62,424 nucleotides of DNA from an uncultured Pelosinus sp. GTDB lineage: Bacteria > Bacillota > Negativicutes > Sporomusales > Acetonemataceae. The translations under genes were made by a program, and so were the position numbers. The stretch covers positions 1 to 62,424 of the forward strand of contig UQPB01000018.1 of assembly GCA_900542835.1 (NCBI GenBank). Direction: 5' to 3'. This document shows positions 1-8,326 of this stretch, one piece after another (within the stretch, counting starts at the first letter, position 1; each line of letters starts with the position of its first letter). Under the pieces are notes generated by a model. That model ran no database searches. It had not been told where the DNA came from and saw only the letters and a list, made by a program, of their open reading frames with translations.

Positions 1-206
1 CGCCATCCGGCGTTGTCGTCAATCGGCATACTGCCGGTATGCCTCATTCCTCCGCCTTGGCTGATGAAAAATCACCTCGCTATTTTTCCACCGTTTTAAG
101 CCTGACGCGGTACTAGGAATTCCGTTTCCGGTTATCGAAGTATTTGTAAAGAAGTTGCTCCGGCGCAGAATGCTCGCTCGCACATTGCGATAAGGAGGCG
201 GAATAC
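1..206. other. Left-edge non-coding segment with short hairpin
   Basis: No gene was found here. A small perfect hairpin is visible (GGCATAC at 25-31, TGCCG loop, GTATGCC at 37-43). The ribosome binding site of the next gene is at 192-199. The segment may be the edge of a dispersed repeat or an intergenic region continuing from outside the window; one copy cannot decide this. Confidence 0.4.
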
Positions 207-1352
207 GTGGCCGCGATAAGGATTGTCGTCATTGGCGCCAACGATGCCAACGTCGAGGAAATAAAAAGCGTCGTCGTCGCCAGTATCGGCGGCATAGCGA
301 CAGTTATGACGGCGACAGTCGACAGCTACCGGAAAATAAGCGGCGCCGACCTGTATGTCTGTCTGATCAACCGGGAACAGGAAGTCAGCCAAATTGTCGG
401 CGCGGAAAAAGTGTTTGCGCTGACACTGGTGCCGCCAACCGAGTATTTCCTCGCTATCAGCAAAATACCGGCCAATAGTCCGGTAATCGTGTTCAACAAC
501 AGTACCGCCGGCGTCAGGGTATTGATGAGCTGTCTGAGCCGCTACGGGCTGACACATCTCTGTTACGACATTGTCGCCTATGATGAATGCGATCACCGCC
601 AAGTCGCTGCCAAGATCGCCTCCGCCAGCTACATCATCGGCGGCATCGCCTATGTCGGACCGGGTAAGACTTTGTACAGCCAATTTGGGCAGTACCTTGC
701 GCCGGACGCGGCTGTTCTCGTCAGCCCACCGCGCATTGCCACCGCCGATTCGGTCAGCCGGCTGTGCCATCAGGTTTCTTCCCTGTATCATAAAACGATA
801 ATGGCTAAACTGGAGCGCCTCGCCGCTATTGATTTTCTGACCGGAATTGCCAACCGCCGCAGCTTTGTTCACCGCTTTAATCAGGAGTGGCGGCGGGCTA
901 AACGGGAAAAGGCGCCGCTGGCGCTGGCCATGATCGATGTCGATTTTTTTAAGCGCTATAACGATCATTACGGCCATGTGGCCGGCGACCGCTGTCTCAA
1001 GGCCATTGCCAGGACGTTAAAAAAAGCGCTGCGGCGGCCGGCTGACTTCTGCGCCCGTTACGGCGGCGAGGAGTTTGCGATTATACTGCCCAGTACCGAT
1101 GCTAAAGGCGCCGGCGGTCTGCTGGAAAACATCAGAGCCAGCATCAAGGCACTGGCAATTGCGCACGCCTACTCGCCAATCGCCACGGTGGTAACAGTCA
1201 GCATCGGCTTTGCCGCAGTCCACCCGCCCGCGGCCGGGCTGACAGCGGAAGCGCTGCTGCGACGGGCTGATCAGGCATTATATGAAGCTAAACAAAGCGG
1301 TCGCGACCGGACGGTGCCGGCGGCACCGTCAAGCCTTTCCCCTGCAGATTGA
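207..1352 (+). CDS. Diguanylate cyclase with GGDEF domain
   Basis: Predicted to make cyclic di-GMP from two GTP. The 381-residue protein starts at GTG, chosen because AAGGAGGCG lies 8 bases upstream. Residues 1-200 form an alpha/beta sensor domain with no membrane segment that I do not recognise; it is faintly like the PrpR N-terminal sensor fold. The GGDEF domain covers about 205-370, with the active-site variant GGEEF at 286-290. The inhibitory I-site RxxD (RPAD, 277-280) sits five residues before it, so product inhibition is likely. It is a cytoplasmic, monocistronic gene. An HD-GYP protein at 22978-24105 could be an opposing phosphodiesterase. Confidence 0.93.
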   Translation: MAAIRIVVIGANDANVEEIKSVVVASIGGIATVMTATVDSYRKISGADLYVCLINREQEVSQIVGAEKVFALTLVPPTEYFLAISKIPANSPVIVFNNSTAGVRVLMSCLSRYGLTHLCYDIVAYDECDHRQVAAKIASASYIIGGIAYVGPGKTLYSQFGQYLAPDAAVLVSPPRIATADSVSRLCHQVSSLYHKTIMAKLERLAAIDFLTGIANRRSFVHRFNQEWRRAKREKAPLALAMIDVDFFKRYNDHYGHVAGDRCLKAIARTLKKALRRPADFCARYGGEEFAIILPSTDAKGAGGLLENIRASIKALAIAHAYSPIATVVTVSIGFAAVHPPAAGLTAEALLRRADQALYEAKQSGRDRTVPAAPSSLSPAD

Positions 1353-1400
1353 AGTTGACAGTTCAAGGCTTTGTTTGGTATAGTAATATGTAGATATTTT

Positions 1401-1419
1401 GATAACGATTATCATTATC
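1401..1419. promoter_or_regulatory. Fur box upstream of flavodoxin
   Basis: GATAACGATTATCATTATC matches the classical 19-bp Fur consensus GATAATGATAATCATTATC at 17 of 19 positions. It lies about 195 bases upstream of the flavodoxin start, in the only intergenic space before that gene. Iron-dependent repression of the flavodoxin, replacing ferredoxin under iron limitation, is the expected logic and is inferred. Confidence 0.8.
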
Positions 1420-1420
1420 T

Positions 1421-1600
1421 ATTTTGTTGGCACGCAAGTTTTACGTTGCGCCTTTGCCGATAATCGTCTCAAATATTAGAGGGTAACACCTTTAACTCCG
1501 GGGCAAACGCATACTCCGGGCTAGATTCGGCACTGTAACCGGCACGCCGTTTATCTCCTAAGTGCCCGCGGGAGCGGCCTCAAAACTGATCAAAGCGGAA
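1421..1600 (+). ncRNA. Candidate structured 5' leader of flavodoxin
   Basis: About 180 bases of non-coding sequence separate the Fur box from the flavodoxin ribosome binding site. Visible elements are a hairpin (CGCAA/TTGCG arms, about 1433-1451), a direct repeat ACTCCGGG at about 1494 and 1512, and CACTGTAACCGGC at 1531. CACTGTAA resembles the conserved segment of cobalamin riboswitches, but the GGTG...AATCC part of that class is not clear. It could be an unusual riboswitch, an unknown leader RNA, or no functional RNA. Confidence 0.3.
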
Positions 1601-1613
1601 AAGGGAGGAATTT

Positions 1614-2051
1614 ATGTTGAAAACGATTGCGGTTGTCTACTGGAGCGGCACCGGCAACACCAAATCCATGGCGGAAGCGGTAGCGGCCGGGGCGGCGGCG
1701 GACGGAATTGAGGTAAAATTATGGTCTGTCGACGAAGCTTCACTGAATGATGTCGTTCAAGCCGATGGCATTGCTTTAGGCTGCCCGTCTATGGGCTCGG
1801 AAGTGCTGGAAGAATCGGAAATGGAGCCGTTTGTTGCCGCGCTGGAAGCTAACGTTGCCGGTAAACCGGTGGTTCTGTTCGGTTCTTATGGCTGGGGCGA
1901 CGGTCAGTGGATGCGCGACTGGGCGGAGCGTATGGAAGCCGCACAGGCTAAGCTGCCGGCTGAAGGCCTGATCCAGCAGGACGCGCCCGACGCGGCCTGC
2001 GAAGAAGCCTGCAAAGAATTGGGCGGCAAACTCGCTGCCGCGATCGCTTAA
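1614..2051 (+). CDS. Short-chain flavodoxin
   Basis: Small cytoplasmic FMN electron carrier of 145 residues, the normal size for short-chain flavodoxins. The N-terminal phosphate-binding loop SGTGNTKSMAEAV (about 10-22) is intact. GCPSMGSEVLEE (about 58-69) and FGSYGWGDGQWM (about 90-101) match the two isoalloxazine-contacting loops. AAGGGAGGA is 5 bases before the ATG. The gene is monocistronic, with its own terminator and an upstream Fur box, consistent with induction under iron limitation. In an anaerobe it would stand in for ferredoxin, for example with 2-oxoacid oxidoreductases such as the one encoded at 9802-12514. Confidence 0.93.
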   Translation: MLKTIAVVYWSGTGNTKSMAEAVAAGAAADGIEVKLWSVDEASLNDVVQADGIALGCPSMGSEVLEESEMEPFVAALEANVAGKPVVLFGSYGWGDGQWMRDWAERMEAAQAKLPAEGLIQQDAPDAACEEACKELGGKLAAAIA

Positions 2052-2073
2052 ACACAAATCAACCCGAACCGGT

Positions 2074-2105
2074 ATCAGATGGGGACTTTCCCCATCTGAT
2101 TTTTT
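2074..2105 (+). terminator. Rho-independent terminator of flavodoxin
   Basis: A perfect 11-bp stem (ATCAGATGGGG, 2074-2084, with its complement at 2090-2100) has a 5-base loop and is followed directly by TTTTT. Confidence 0.92.
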
Positions 2106-2151
2106 ATGGCTGCTGCGGACTTGACAACGCTGCCGCCTGTAATCAATGGCA

Positions 2152-2193
2152 AGACAAGAGCCGCCTGCGGGATACTGCAGGCGGCTCTTGTCT
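2152..2193 (-). terminator. Strong hairpin at the end of the glycine/serine operon
   Basis: A perfect 17-bp inverted repeat (2152-2168 with 2177-2193) overlaps the stop codon of sdaAA (2192-2194). No U-tract follows on the minus strand, so it may act as an RNA-stabilising 3' hairpin or a weak terminator. Confidence 0.6.
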
Positions 2194-3058
2194 ATTTTCC
2201 CTCTGTCAGCCTCGTCTGAATCGCAACAGCGGTGGGCGTCTGCGCCAGCCCGGCCTCCGAGGTTTCTTTCAGCGAACAGGGCATCCTGTCGCCAATGTCC
2301 CGCATCGCGGCAACCACCTCATCGGCAGGAATAACGCTGGTTACACCGGCCAGTGCCATTTGCGCCGCCAACAGCGCATGCACTGCGGCAAAACCGTTGC
2401 GCTTGACGCAGGGAACCTCCACCAGACCGGCGACCGGATCGCAGGCAAGTCCCAATAAATTCTTCAACGCCAGCGCAGCCGCCGCGGCAGACTGCCGCGG
2501 CGCGCCGCCAAGCAGTTCGACAGCGGCGGCCGCCGCCATGGCCGCCGCCGAACCGCATTCGGCCTGACAGCCGCCTACCGCCCCGGCAACGGTAGCATTG
2601 GCGGCAATAACTTCACCGATTCCTGCCGCTGTAAACAACGCCCGCACCAGTTTGTCCTCGCCGCAGCCGAGACTGCTGCCAACTGCCAGCAGCGCTCCCG
2701 GCACGATGCCGCAGGAACCGGCAGTGGGACAGGCGACAATCCTGCCCATGCCGGCATTGACTTCGCTGACGGCTACCGCCTTCGCAGCCGCCTCGCTGAC
2801 AACCGGCCCTAGAAAGCCGCCGGCCGCCAGCCGCCAGGCATCGCCGCCGGTTAAGCCGCTGATCGATTTTTCCCGTCGGCCGATCCCCTCGGCAGCCGCC
2901 TGCTGCATCACCGCCAGCCGTGACGCCATCTCCCGCCAGACAGCTTCCGGCGGCCAGCCGCTGCGCTCGCACTCCTGCCGCCAGACAACCTCCGACAGCG
3001 CTATTGCCTGTGTCTCAGCCAGAGATACCAATTCGGCTATGCTGGAAAACCCGCTCAT
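2192..3058 (-). CDS. sdaAA: L-serine dehydratase, alpha subunit
   Basis: Catalytic subunit of the oxygen-sensitive iron-sulfur L-serine dehydratase, which deaminates serine to pyruvate and ammonia. The 288-residue length is normal for the split enzyme. Cluster-ligand contexts are present: CPTAGSCGIVPG, then GGCQAECGSAAA, then the C-terminal CDPVAGLVEVPC. The start overlaps the sdaAB stop by 4 bases (ATGA). It is the last gene of the operon that begins with gcvT, so it can dispose of serine made from the one-carbon unit released by glycine cleavage. Confidence 0.96.
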   Translation of the reverse strand: MSGFSSIAELVSLAETQAIALSEVVWRQECERSGWPPEAVWREMASRLAVMQQAAAEGIGRREKSISGLTGGDAWRLAAGGFLGPVVSEAAAKAVAVSEVNAGMGRIVACPTAGSCGIVPGALLAVGSSLGCGEDKLVRALFTAAGIGEVIAANATVAGAVGGCQAECGSAAAMAAAAAVELLGGAPRQSAAAAALALKNLLGLACDPVAGLVEVPCVKRNGFAAVHALLAAQMALAGVTSVIPADEVVAAMRDIGDRMPCSLKETSEAGLAQTPTAVAIQTRLTEGK

Positions 3059-3714
3059 AACGGCTTCACCAGCCTGGCGGCTTCAATAGCCGCCACAGGC
3101 GTTATCGCCGCCAGCACCTGCTCCGGTATCGGTTGATCAGTTTCCAAGACCATCAGCGCCTGCACTCCTTTTTGCTGCCGCGATACTTTCATAAAGGCGA
3201 TATTCACGCCCTGCTGCGCCAGAATCTGCGTAATCATCGCAATCATCCCCGGCTTATCCTGGTGGATGGTAATGAGCGCATGATACTGACCGCTGATTTC
3301 CACTTCATAGTCGTCGATGCGATTAATGACAATGCTGCCGCCGCCGAGGGAAGCGCCGCCCACGGCAGCGGTTTTTCCGGAAACGCCGCTAAGCTGCAAA
3401 TGAGCGGTATTAGGGTGAACAGCAGCTCCCGCCGCTGTCTGAAAGGCAACCTGCAGTCCGGACGCAGCCGCCAGCTCCAGAGCGTTCTTAATCCGGGTAT
3501 CGTCGGCGTCAAACCCCAGCAGTCCGGCTACCAGCGCCTTATCGGTTCCGTGGCCTTTATAGGTACGGGCAAAAGAGCCGTATAAGCTGATGCTTGCGGT
3601 GCGCGGCGCCTCCCCCAGGATCGTCCGGGCCATTTTACCCAGCCGGACGGCACCGGCCGTATGCGAACTGGAGGGACCGATCATCACCGGGCCGACAATA
3701 TCGAAGACTCCCAT
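3055..3714 (-). CDS. sdaAB: L-serine dehydratase, beta subunit
   Basis: Partner subunit of the split bacterial L-serine dehydratase, 219 residues. The N-terminal part has the family signature IGPSSSHTAGAVR (about 11-23). The C-terminal 75 residues form an ACT domain (YHALITIHQDKPGMIAMIT) that may bind an amino acid. It lies 29 bases downstream of lpdA and is translationally coupled to sdaAA. Placement in a glycine-cleavage operon is less usual than a stand-alone sda operon. Confidence 0.95.
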   Translation of the reverse strand: MGVFDIVGPVMIGPSSSHTAGAVRLGKMARTILGEAPRTASISLYGSFARTYKGHGTDKALVAGLLGFDADDTRIKNALELAAASGLQVAFQTAAGAAVHPNTAHLQLSGVSGKTAAVGGASLGGGSIVINRIDDYEVEISGQYHALITIHQDKPGMIAMITQILAQQGVNIAFMKVSRQQKGVQALMVLETDQPIPEQVLAAITPVAAIEAARLVKPL

Positions 3715-3743
3715 CGCTTTCCTCCTCCGGCGGCATGCGCCTT

Positions 3744-5138
3744 TTAGTGTAATCGTAACTGATGAATGCCGCCGCCGTCAATGCCGTGAGCGCATTCCAT
3801 CACTGCTTCCGCCAGACTGGGATGGGGATGAATCGCCTTCGCCAGGTCTTTTGCCGTTAAGCGATGCTGTATGGCCAGCACGCCTTCCATAATCAAGTCG
3901 CTGGCATGAGCGCCCAGCACGTGCATGCCCAGCACCGCGCCGCTGGCCTGATCGGCAATAATCTTAACCAGTCCTTCCGGCTCACCCATCGATACGGCCT
4001 TGCCATTAGCGGCTAAGTTAAACTTGCTGATCTTGACCGCTTTGCCCTGTGCCGCGGCCGCCTGTTCGGTCAGCCCGGTCATCGCCAGTTCCGGAGTGGT
4101 ATAAACGCAGCCGGGGACAGCCTGGTAATCGACAGCCGCCGGTTTGCCGCAGGCGTTGTCGGCGGCAGCGATGCCGGCGGCCGAGGCGGCATGGGCCCAC
4201 ATGTAGCGGCCGGTAACATCGCCGATCGCATAAATGCCGGCGACACTAGTCTCCTGTCTCTCGTTAACGCAGATTCCCCTGCTGCTAAAGGCGACGCCGG
4301 CGGCTTCCAGTCCCAGATTCGCCAGCAGCGGCATCCTGCCGGCTGCCGCCAGTACCTTTTCCACTACAATTGAGCTGTCGCTGCCGCCGCCAGCCAGACT
4401 GACGCGAACGCCGCCGTCGGCCGGCGTAATGGCGGTCACGCGACTGCCGGTAATCAGGCTGACACCCTGCTTGCGCAGCAGCGGTGTTAATCGCCTGACC
4501 ATCTCACTGTCTGCGGTCGGCAAAATCGACGGCTGCATTTCAATAACGCTGACCCTGCAGCCGAAGGCCTGGAAGATGGCGGCAAACTCGATGCCGACAG
4601 CGCCGCCGCCAATAACCGCCAGGCTTTCCGGTACAGCCGGCAGCGCCAGCAGCTGGTCGCTGTTCAACACGGCCGCCAGATCGCCGCCGGGTACCGGCAG
4701 CGGCGCCGGCGTCGAGCCGGTTGCAAGAATAATCCGGTCTGCCGTCCAGTCCTGCTCACCGTCGCCGCTGCGGATGCACAGCCGGTTGGCAGCCGTCAGT
4801 CGCGCCGTGCCGCTGACCACTTCAATTGCATGACTTTTCAGCAGTTGACCAATTCCCTTGCGCATCTGACTGACCACTTCATCACGACGAGCTAAAATCG
4901 CCTGATAGTCAAAGCCGGTTGCTTCCGCTTTCAGGCCGAAGCGGCTGCACTGCTGCAGAAACCGCCATTGCTCAGCGCTTTTCAGCAGCGTTTTTGTCGG
5001 AATGCAGCCTCGATTAAGACAGACACCGCCAAGCTGTGCTTTTTCCGCCAGCATGACCTTCGCTCCCTGACTGGCGGCCCGGATGGCGGCCACATAGCCG
5101 CCGGGGCCGCCGCCGATAACGGCAATATCCGCCTTCAT
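3744..5138 (-). CDS. lpdA: Dihydrolipoyl dehydrogenase (L protein of glycine cleavage)
   Basis: FAD/NAD(P) disulfide oxidoreductase that reoxidises the dihydrolipoyl arm of GcvH. FAD-binding GGGPGG is at 9-14, the redox pair C40/C45 lies in GGVCLNRGC, the NAD-binding GGGAVGIEFA is in the middle, and the catalytic HPHPSLAE is near the C terminus. It has no lipoyl domain. ATG at 5138 is preferred over an upstream GTG because AAGGTGG precedes it and it overlaps the gcvPB stop by 4 bases (464 residues). Its operon position assigns it to glycine cleavage rather than to a pyruvate dehydrogenase. Confidence 0.95.
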   Translation of the reverse strand: MKADIAVIGGGPGGYVAAIRAASQGAKVMLAEKAQLGGVCLNRGCIPTKTLLKSAEQWRFLQQCSRFGLKAEATGFDYQAILARRDEVVSQMRKGIGQLLKSHAIEVVSGTARLTAANRLCIRSGDGEQDWTADRIILATGSTPAPLPVPGGDLAAVLNSDQLLALPAVPESLAVIGGGAVGIEFAAIFQAFGCRVSVIEMQPSILPTADSEMVRRLTPLLRKQGVSLITGSRVTAITPADGGVRVSLAGGGSDSSIVVEKVLAAAGRMPLLANLGLEAAGVAFSSRGICVNERQETSVAGIYAIGDVTGRYMWAHAASAAGIAAADNACGKPAAVDYQAVPGCVYTTPELAMTGLTEQAAAAQGKAVKISKFNLAANGKAVSMGEPEGLVKIIADQASGAVLGMHVLGAHASDLIMEGVLAIQHRLTAKDLAKAIHPHPSLAEAVMECAHGIDGGGIHQLRLH

Positions 5139-6589
5139 CGCCGCCACCTTACCACCGGCTTGCGCGCCGCCGTCGTCTCATCCAGACGGCCCACTACCGT
5201 GCTGACAGGAGCGGCAAGCAGCTGTGCCGGATCCTGGCGGACTTCGGCGGCAATGGCCCGCATTGCCCGGATAAAGCCATCCAGGGTTTCCTTGCTTTCC
5301 GTTTCCGTCGGCTCGATCATAATCGATTCTTCCACCAGCAGCGGGAAGTAGACAGTCGGCGGATGATAGCCGTAATCGAGCAGCCGCTTAGCAATATCAA
5401 GTGTCCGGACGCCGTGCGGCTTTTGGTATTTTGATGTTACAATGCATTCATGCATGCAGCAGCGGTCAAATGGCGAGAAGAATTCGTCCTTCAGCTGGCT
5501 CAGACAATAGTTGGCGTTAAGAACAGCGTCCTCGCTCGCCTGGCGCAGCCCCTCCGGACCCATACTTAGAATATAGGCGCAGGCCCGGATAATTACGCCG
5601 GTATTGCCGTAGAACGAGTGCATGCGGCCAATTGATTGCGGGCGCTCTCCGTCAAAACAATACCGGCCGTTTTCATAAACAATAAGCGGTGACGGCAAAA
5701 ACGGAACCAGGGCCTGCTTTACACCCACCGGTCCCGAGCCGGGACCGCCGCCGCCATGCGGCGTGGCAAAGGTTTTATGCAGATTAAAATGAACCACGTC
5801 AAAGCCCATATCGCCGGGGCGGACAATGCCCATGACCGCATTGGCGTTAGCGCCGTCATAATACAACAGGCCGCCGGCGTCGTGAATGATAGCCGCAATT
5901 TCCTCAATATTTTTTTCAAATAGCCCCAGCGTGCTGGGGTTTGTCAGCATCAGTGCCGCCGTATCGGCGCCGGCGGCCGCCTTCAGCGCCGCCAGATCAA
6001 CGGAGCCGTCGGCGTGGGATTTGATCTCGACAATCTCCAGACCGCACACAGCGGCGCTGGCCGGATTGGTACCGTGTGCCGAATCGGGAATAATAACTTT
6101 GGTCCGGTTCTCCTCGCCGCGGGAGCGGTGATAGGCCCGTATCAGCTTCAGGCCGGTCAGTTCTCCGTGCGCGCCGGCCGCCGGCTGCAGTGTAACCGCG
6201 TCCATGCCGGCAATCTCTGCCAGAAGCCGTTCCAATGTGTACAGCAGCTTCAGCATTCCCTGGCAGGAGGTCTCTTCCTGCAGCGGGTGCAGCCTGGCAA
6301 AGCCAGGGTAGCGGGCGATATCCTCATTAATCTTAGGATTATATTTCATTGTGCAGGAACCGAGCGGATAAAAGCCGGCATCAAGGCCGAAGTTGCGGGC
6401 GGAGAGACCGGTATAGTGCCTGATCAGTTCAGGCTGGCTGACCTCCGGCAGCTCCGCCACCGCCTTACGCAGAAAACGGGCCGGCAACAGGTCCTCCACC
6501 GCCTGTTCCGCTACATCACAAGCCGGCAGATCGACAGCCCGCCTGCCCGGCGCGCCCAGTTCAAACAACAGCGGCTGCTGTTTTCTCAT
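5135..6589 (-). CDS. gcvPB: Glycine dehydrogenase (decarboxylating), subunit 2
   Basis: PLP-carrying half of the two-subunit P protein of the glycine cleavage system (484 residues from MRKQQPLL). The PLP lysine is in HFNLHKTFATPHGGGGPG. The N-terminal SARNFGLDAGFYPLGSCTMKYNP and DLPACDV segments are typical of GcvPB. The start is set at 6589, where the ATG overlaps the gcvPA stop (ATGA); a longer in-frame extension has no ribosome binding site and lies inside gcvPA. It works as a heterotetramer with GcvPA, moving aminomethyl to the lipoyl group of GcvH with release of CO2. Confidence 0.96.
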   Translation of the reverse strand: MRKQQPLLFELGAPGRRAVDLPACDVAEQAVEDLLPARFLRKAVAELPEVSQPELIRHYTGLSARNFGLDAGFYPLGSCTMKYNPKINEDIARYPGFARLHPLQEETSCQGMLKLLYTLERLLAEIAGMDAVTLQPAAGAHGELTGLKLIRAYHRSRGEENRTKVIIPDSAHGTNPASAAVCGLEIVEIKSHADGSVDLAALKAAAGADTAALMLTNPSTLGLFEKNIEEIAAIIHDAGGLLYYDGANANAVMGIVRPGDMGFDVVHFNLHKTFATPHGGGGPGSGPVGVKQALVPFLPSPLIVYENGRYCFDGERPQSIGRMHSFYGNTGVIIRACAYILSMGPEGLRQASEDAVLNANYCLSQLKDEFFSPFDRCCMHECIVTSKYQKPHGVRTLDIAKRLLDYGYHPPTVYFPLLVEESIMIEPTETESKETLDGFIRAMRAIAAEVRQDPAQLLAAPVSTVVGRLDETTAARKPVVRWRR

Positions 6590-7932
6590 AAAATTGCCTC
6601 CAATGCAGCGGCCAAACGGTCTATTTCCTGTTTGGACCTTTTCTCGGTTACGCAAACAAGCATGCAATCCTCCATGCCGGAAAAATAGCGGCCGAGATCC
6701 AGACCGCCAATTATGCCCTGCTCCAGCAGCTGCTGGTTGACAACGGCAGCCGGCCGGCGGAGACGGATGACGAATTCATTGAAAAATGGCGCCTCAAATA
6801 CGGCCTCACAGCCATCCAGTTGCAGCAAACGGCGATAGGCATAATGCGCCTTCTGCAGGCACTGTACCGCCGTTTCCCGGAAGCCCTCCTTGCCGGCGGC
6901 CGCCAGGTAGACGGCAGCGGCCAGGGCGCACAACGCCTGATTAGAGCAAATATTAGAGGTAGCCTTTTCGCGGCGGATATGCTGTTCGCGCGCCTGCAGC
7001 GTCAGCACAAAGCCGCGGTTGCCTTCATGGTCAAGCGTCTGCCCTACGATCCGGCCCGGCATTTTTCGCATCAGCTTTTCGGTGGCGGCGAAAAAACCCA
7101 GGTAAGGGCCGCCGTAAGCCAGCGGCAGCCCCAGTGGCTGCCCTTCGCCGGCGACGATATCCACCCCCAGCGGGCCGGGCGCCTCCAGTATGCCCAGTGA
7201 AACCGGGTTGACGACGGCGATCAGGTACGCACCCCTGGCATGGGCCAGTTCGGCCAGTCGTTCCAGCTCCTCTACCGCGCCAAAAAAGTTCGGGGACTGA
7301 ACGATAATTGCCGCCGTCGTCTCATCAAGCAATGCCGCGGCTTGCTCAAAATGGGTAACGCCGCCGTTCGAATCGATTTGGCGGCAGCTAAAGCCGCGGT
7401 CAAGGCCATAGCTGTCAAGAATCTGGCGATAATGCGGGTGCAGCGCCTGCGCCGCCAGCACGCTGCTGCGGCCGGAGGCGGCGCAGGCCAGCATTGCCGC
7501 TTCCGCCACCGCCGTGCCGCCGTCATACATCGAGGCATTAGCTACTGCCATACCGGTAATCTCGCAAATCATCGATTGAAATTCCCATAACGCCTGTAGA
7601 TATCCCTGCGCAATCTCCGGCTGATACTGGGTATAGGCGGTATAAAATTCGGAACGGCGAAGGATATGATCGACAACGCTGGGGATAAAGTGGTCATAGG
7701 CGCCGCCGCCGCGAAAGCAGACGGCCTCGTCCAGATTCACATTTTGTCTGGCCAGGGCCTGCATATAGTGGATCAAATCCGGCTCCGCCAACGGCGCCGG
7801 CAGTGCCAGCGGCCGCTTTAACCGCAGACGCTCCGGGATATCTGTCAATAAATCGCTTGTCGCCGCGACGCCGATAGCCGCCAGCATCGCCCGCCGGTCG
7901 GCTGCGGTATGGGGCAGGTAGCTGCGGCCCAT
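6586..7932 (-). CDS. gcvPA: Glycine dehydrogenase (decarboxylating), subunit 1
   Basis: N-terminal half-equivalent of the P protein (448 residues from MGRSYLPHTAADRR). Family features include YTQYQPEIAQGYLQALWEFQ, GMAVANASMYDGGTA and the GEGQPLGLPLAYGGPYLGF segment. It lacks the PLP lysine, which GcvPB supplies. The upstream in-frame extension is rejected because it lies within gcvH and lacks a ribosome binding site. It starts one base after the gcvH stop region, consistent with coupled translation. Confidence 0.96.
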   Translation of the reverse strand: MGRSYLPHTAADRRAMLAAIGVAATSDLLTDIPERLRLKRPLALPAPLAEPDLIHYMQALARQNVNLDEAVCFRGGGAYDHFIPSVVDHILRRSEFYTAYTQYQPEIAQGYLQALWEFQSMICEITGMAVANASMYDGGTAVAEAAMLACAASGRSSVLAAQALHPHYRQILDSYGLDRGFSCRQIDSNGGVTHFEQAAALLDETTAAIIVQSPNFFGAVEELERLAELAHARGAYLIAVVNPVSLGILEAPGPLGVDIVAGEGQPLGLPLAYGGPYLGFFAATEKLMRKMPGRIVGQTLDHEGNRGFVLTLQAREQHIRREKATSNICSNQALCALAAAVYLAAAGKEGFRETAVQCLQKAHYAYRRLLQLDGCEAVFEAPFFNEFVIRLRRPAAVVNQQLLEQGIIGGLDLGRYFSGMEDCMLVCVTEKRSKQEIDRLAAALEAIL

Positions 7933-7933
7933 T

Positions 7934-8326
7934 TTAGTGTTCCTCCCGGGCAACCAATTCGCTGTAAGCGGCTGCGTCCAGCAAAGCGGCGGCTTCTGCC
8001 GCGTCGTCAAGCTCCAGTGCAAAAATCCAGCCGCTGTCGTAGGGAGCCTGATTGACCTGCTCCGGCGCGTCCGCTAACTGCTGATTCACCCTGACAATCC
8101 TGCCTGAGAGCGGGCTGTAAATGTCGGAGACGGCCTTGACCGATTCCACCACTGCCGCTGCCTCGCCAGCCTTAACGGCGACGCCCGCCTGCGGCAGATC
8201 GACAAAAACCACATCGCCAAGCTGCGACTGGGCAAAGTCGGTAATGCCGATAACCGCTGTATTGCCCTCAAGCTTTACCCACTCATGTTCCTTGGAATAC
8301 TTCAGTTCCGCCGGAATGTTCATCAT
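7934..8326 (-). CDS. gcvH: Glycine cleavage system H protein
   Basis: Lipoyl carrier that shuttles the aminomethyl group between the P, T and L proteins (130 residues). The lipoylated lysine is K64 in ESVKAVSDIYSP. The start is taken as ATG at 8326 because a GGGAGGG site lies 6 bases upstream; the TTG just before it is less likely. The start shares one base with the gcvT stop (TGATG). Confidence 0.96.
   Translation of the reverse strand: MMNIPAELKYSKEHEWVKLEGNTAVIGITDFAQSQLGDVVFVDLPQAGVAVKAGEAAAVVESVKAVSDIYSPLSGRIVRVNQQLADAPEQVNQAPYDSGWIFALELDDAAEAAALLDAAAYSELVAREEH

Noticed and set aside
132..977. 281-residue minus-strand reading frame opposite the diguanylate cyclase
   Set aside because: It is an antisense by-product of GC-rich coding sequence, with no ribosome binding site or family features. 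The plus-strand gene is certain.
1427..1443. TTGGCACG upstream of flavodoxin as a sigma-54 promoter
   Set aside because: The -12 part does not follow: TTTT instead of TTGC at the required distance.
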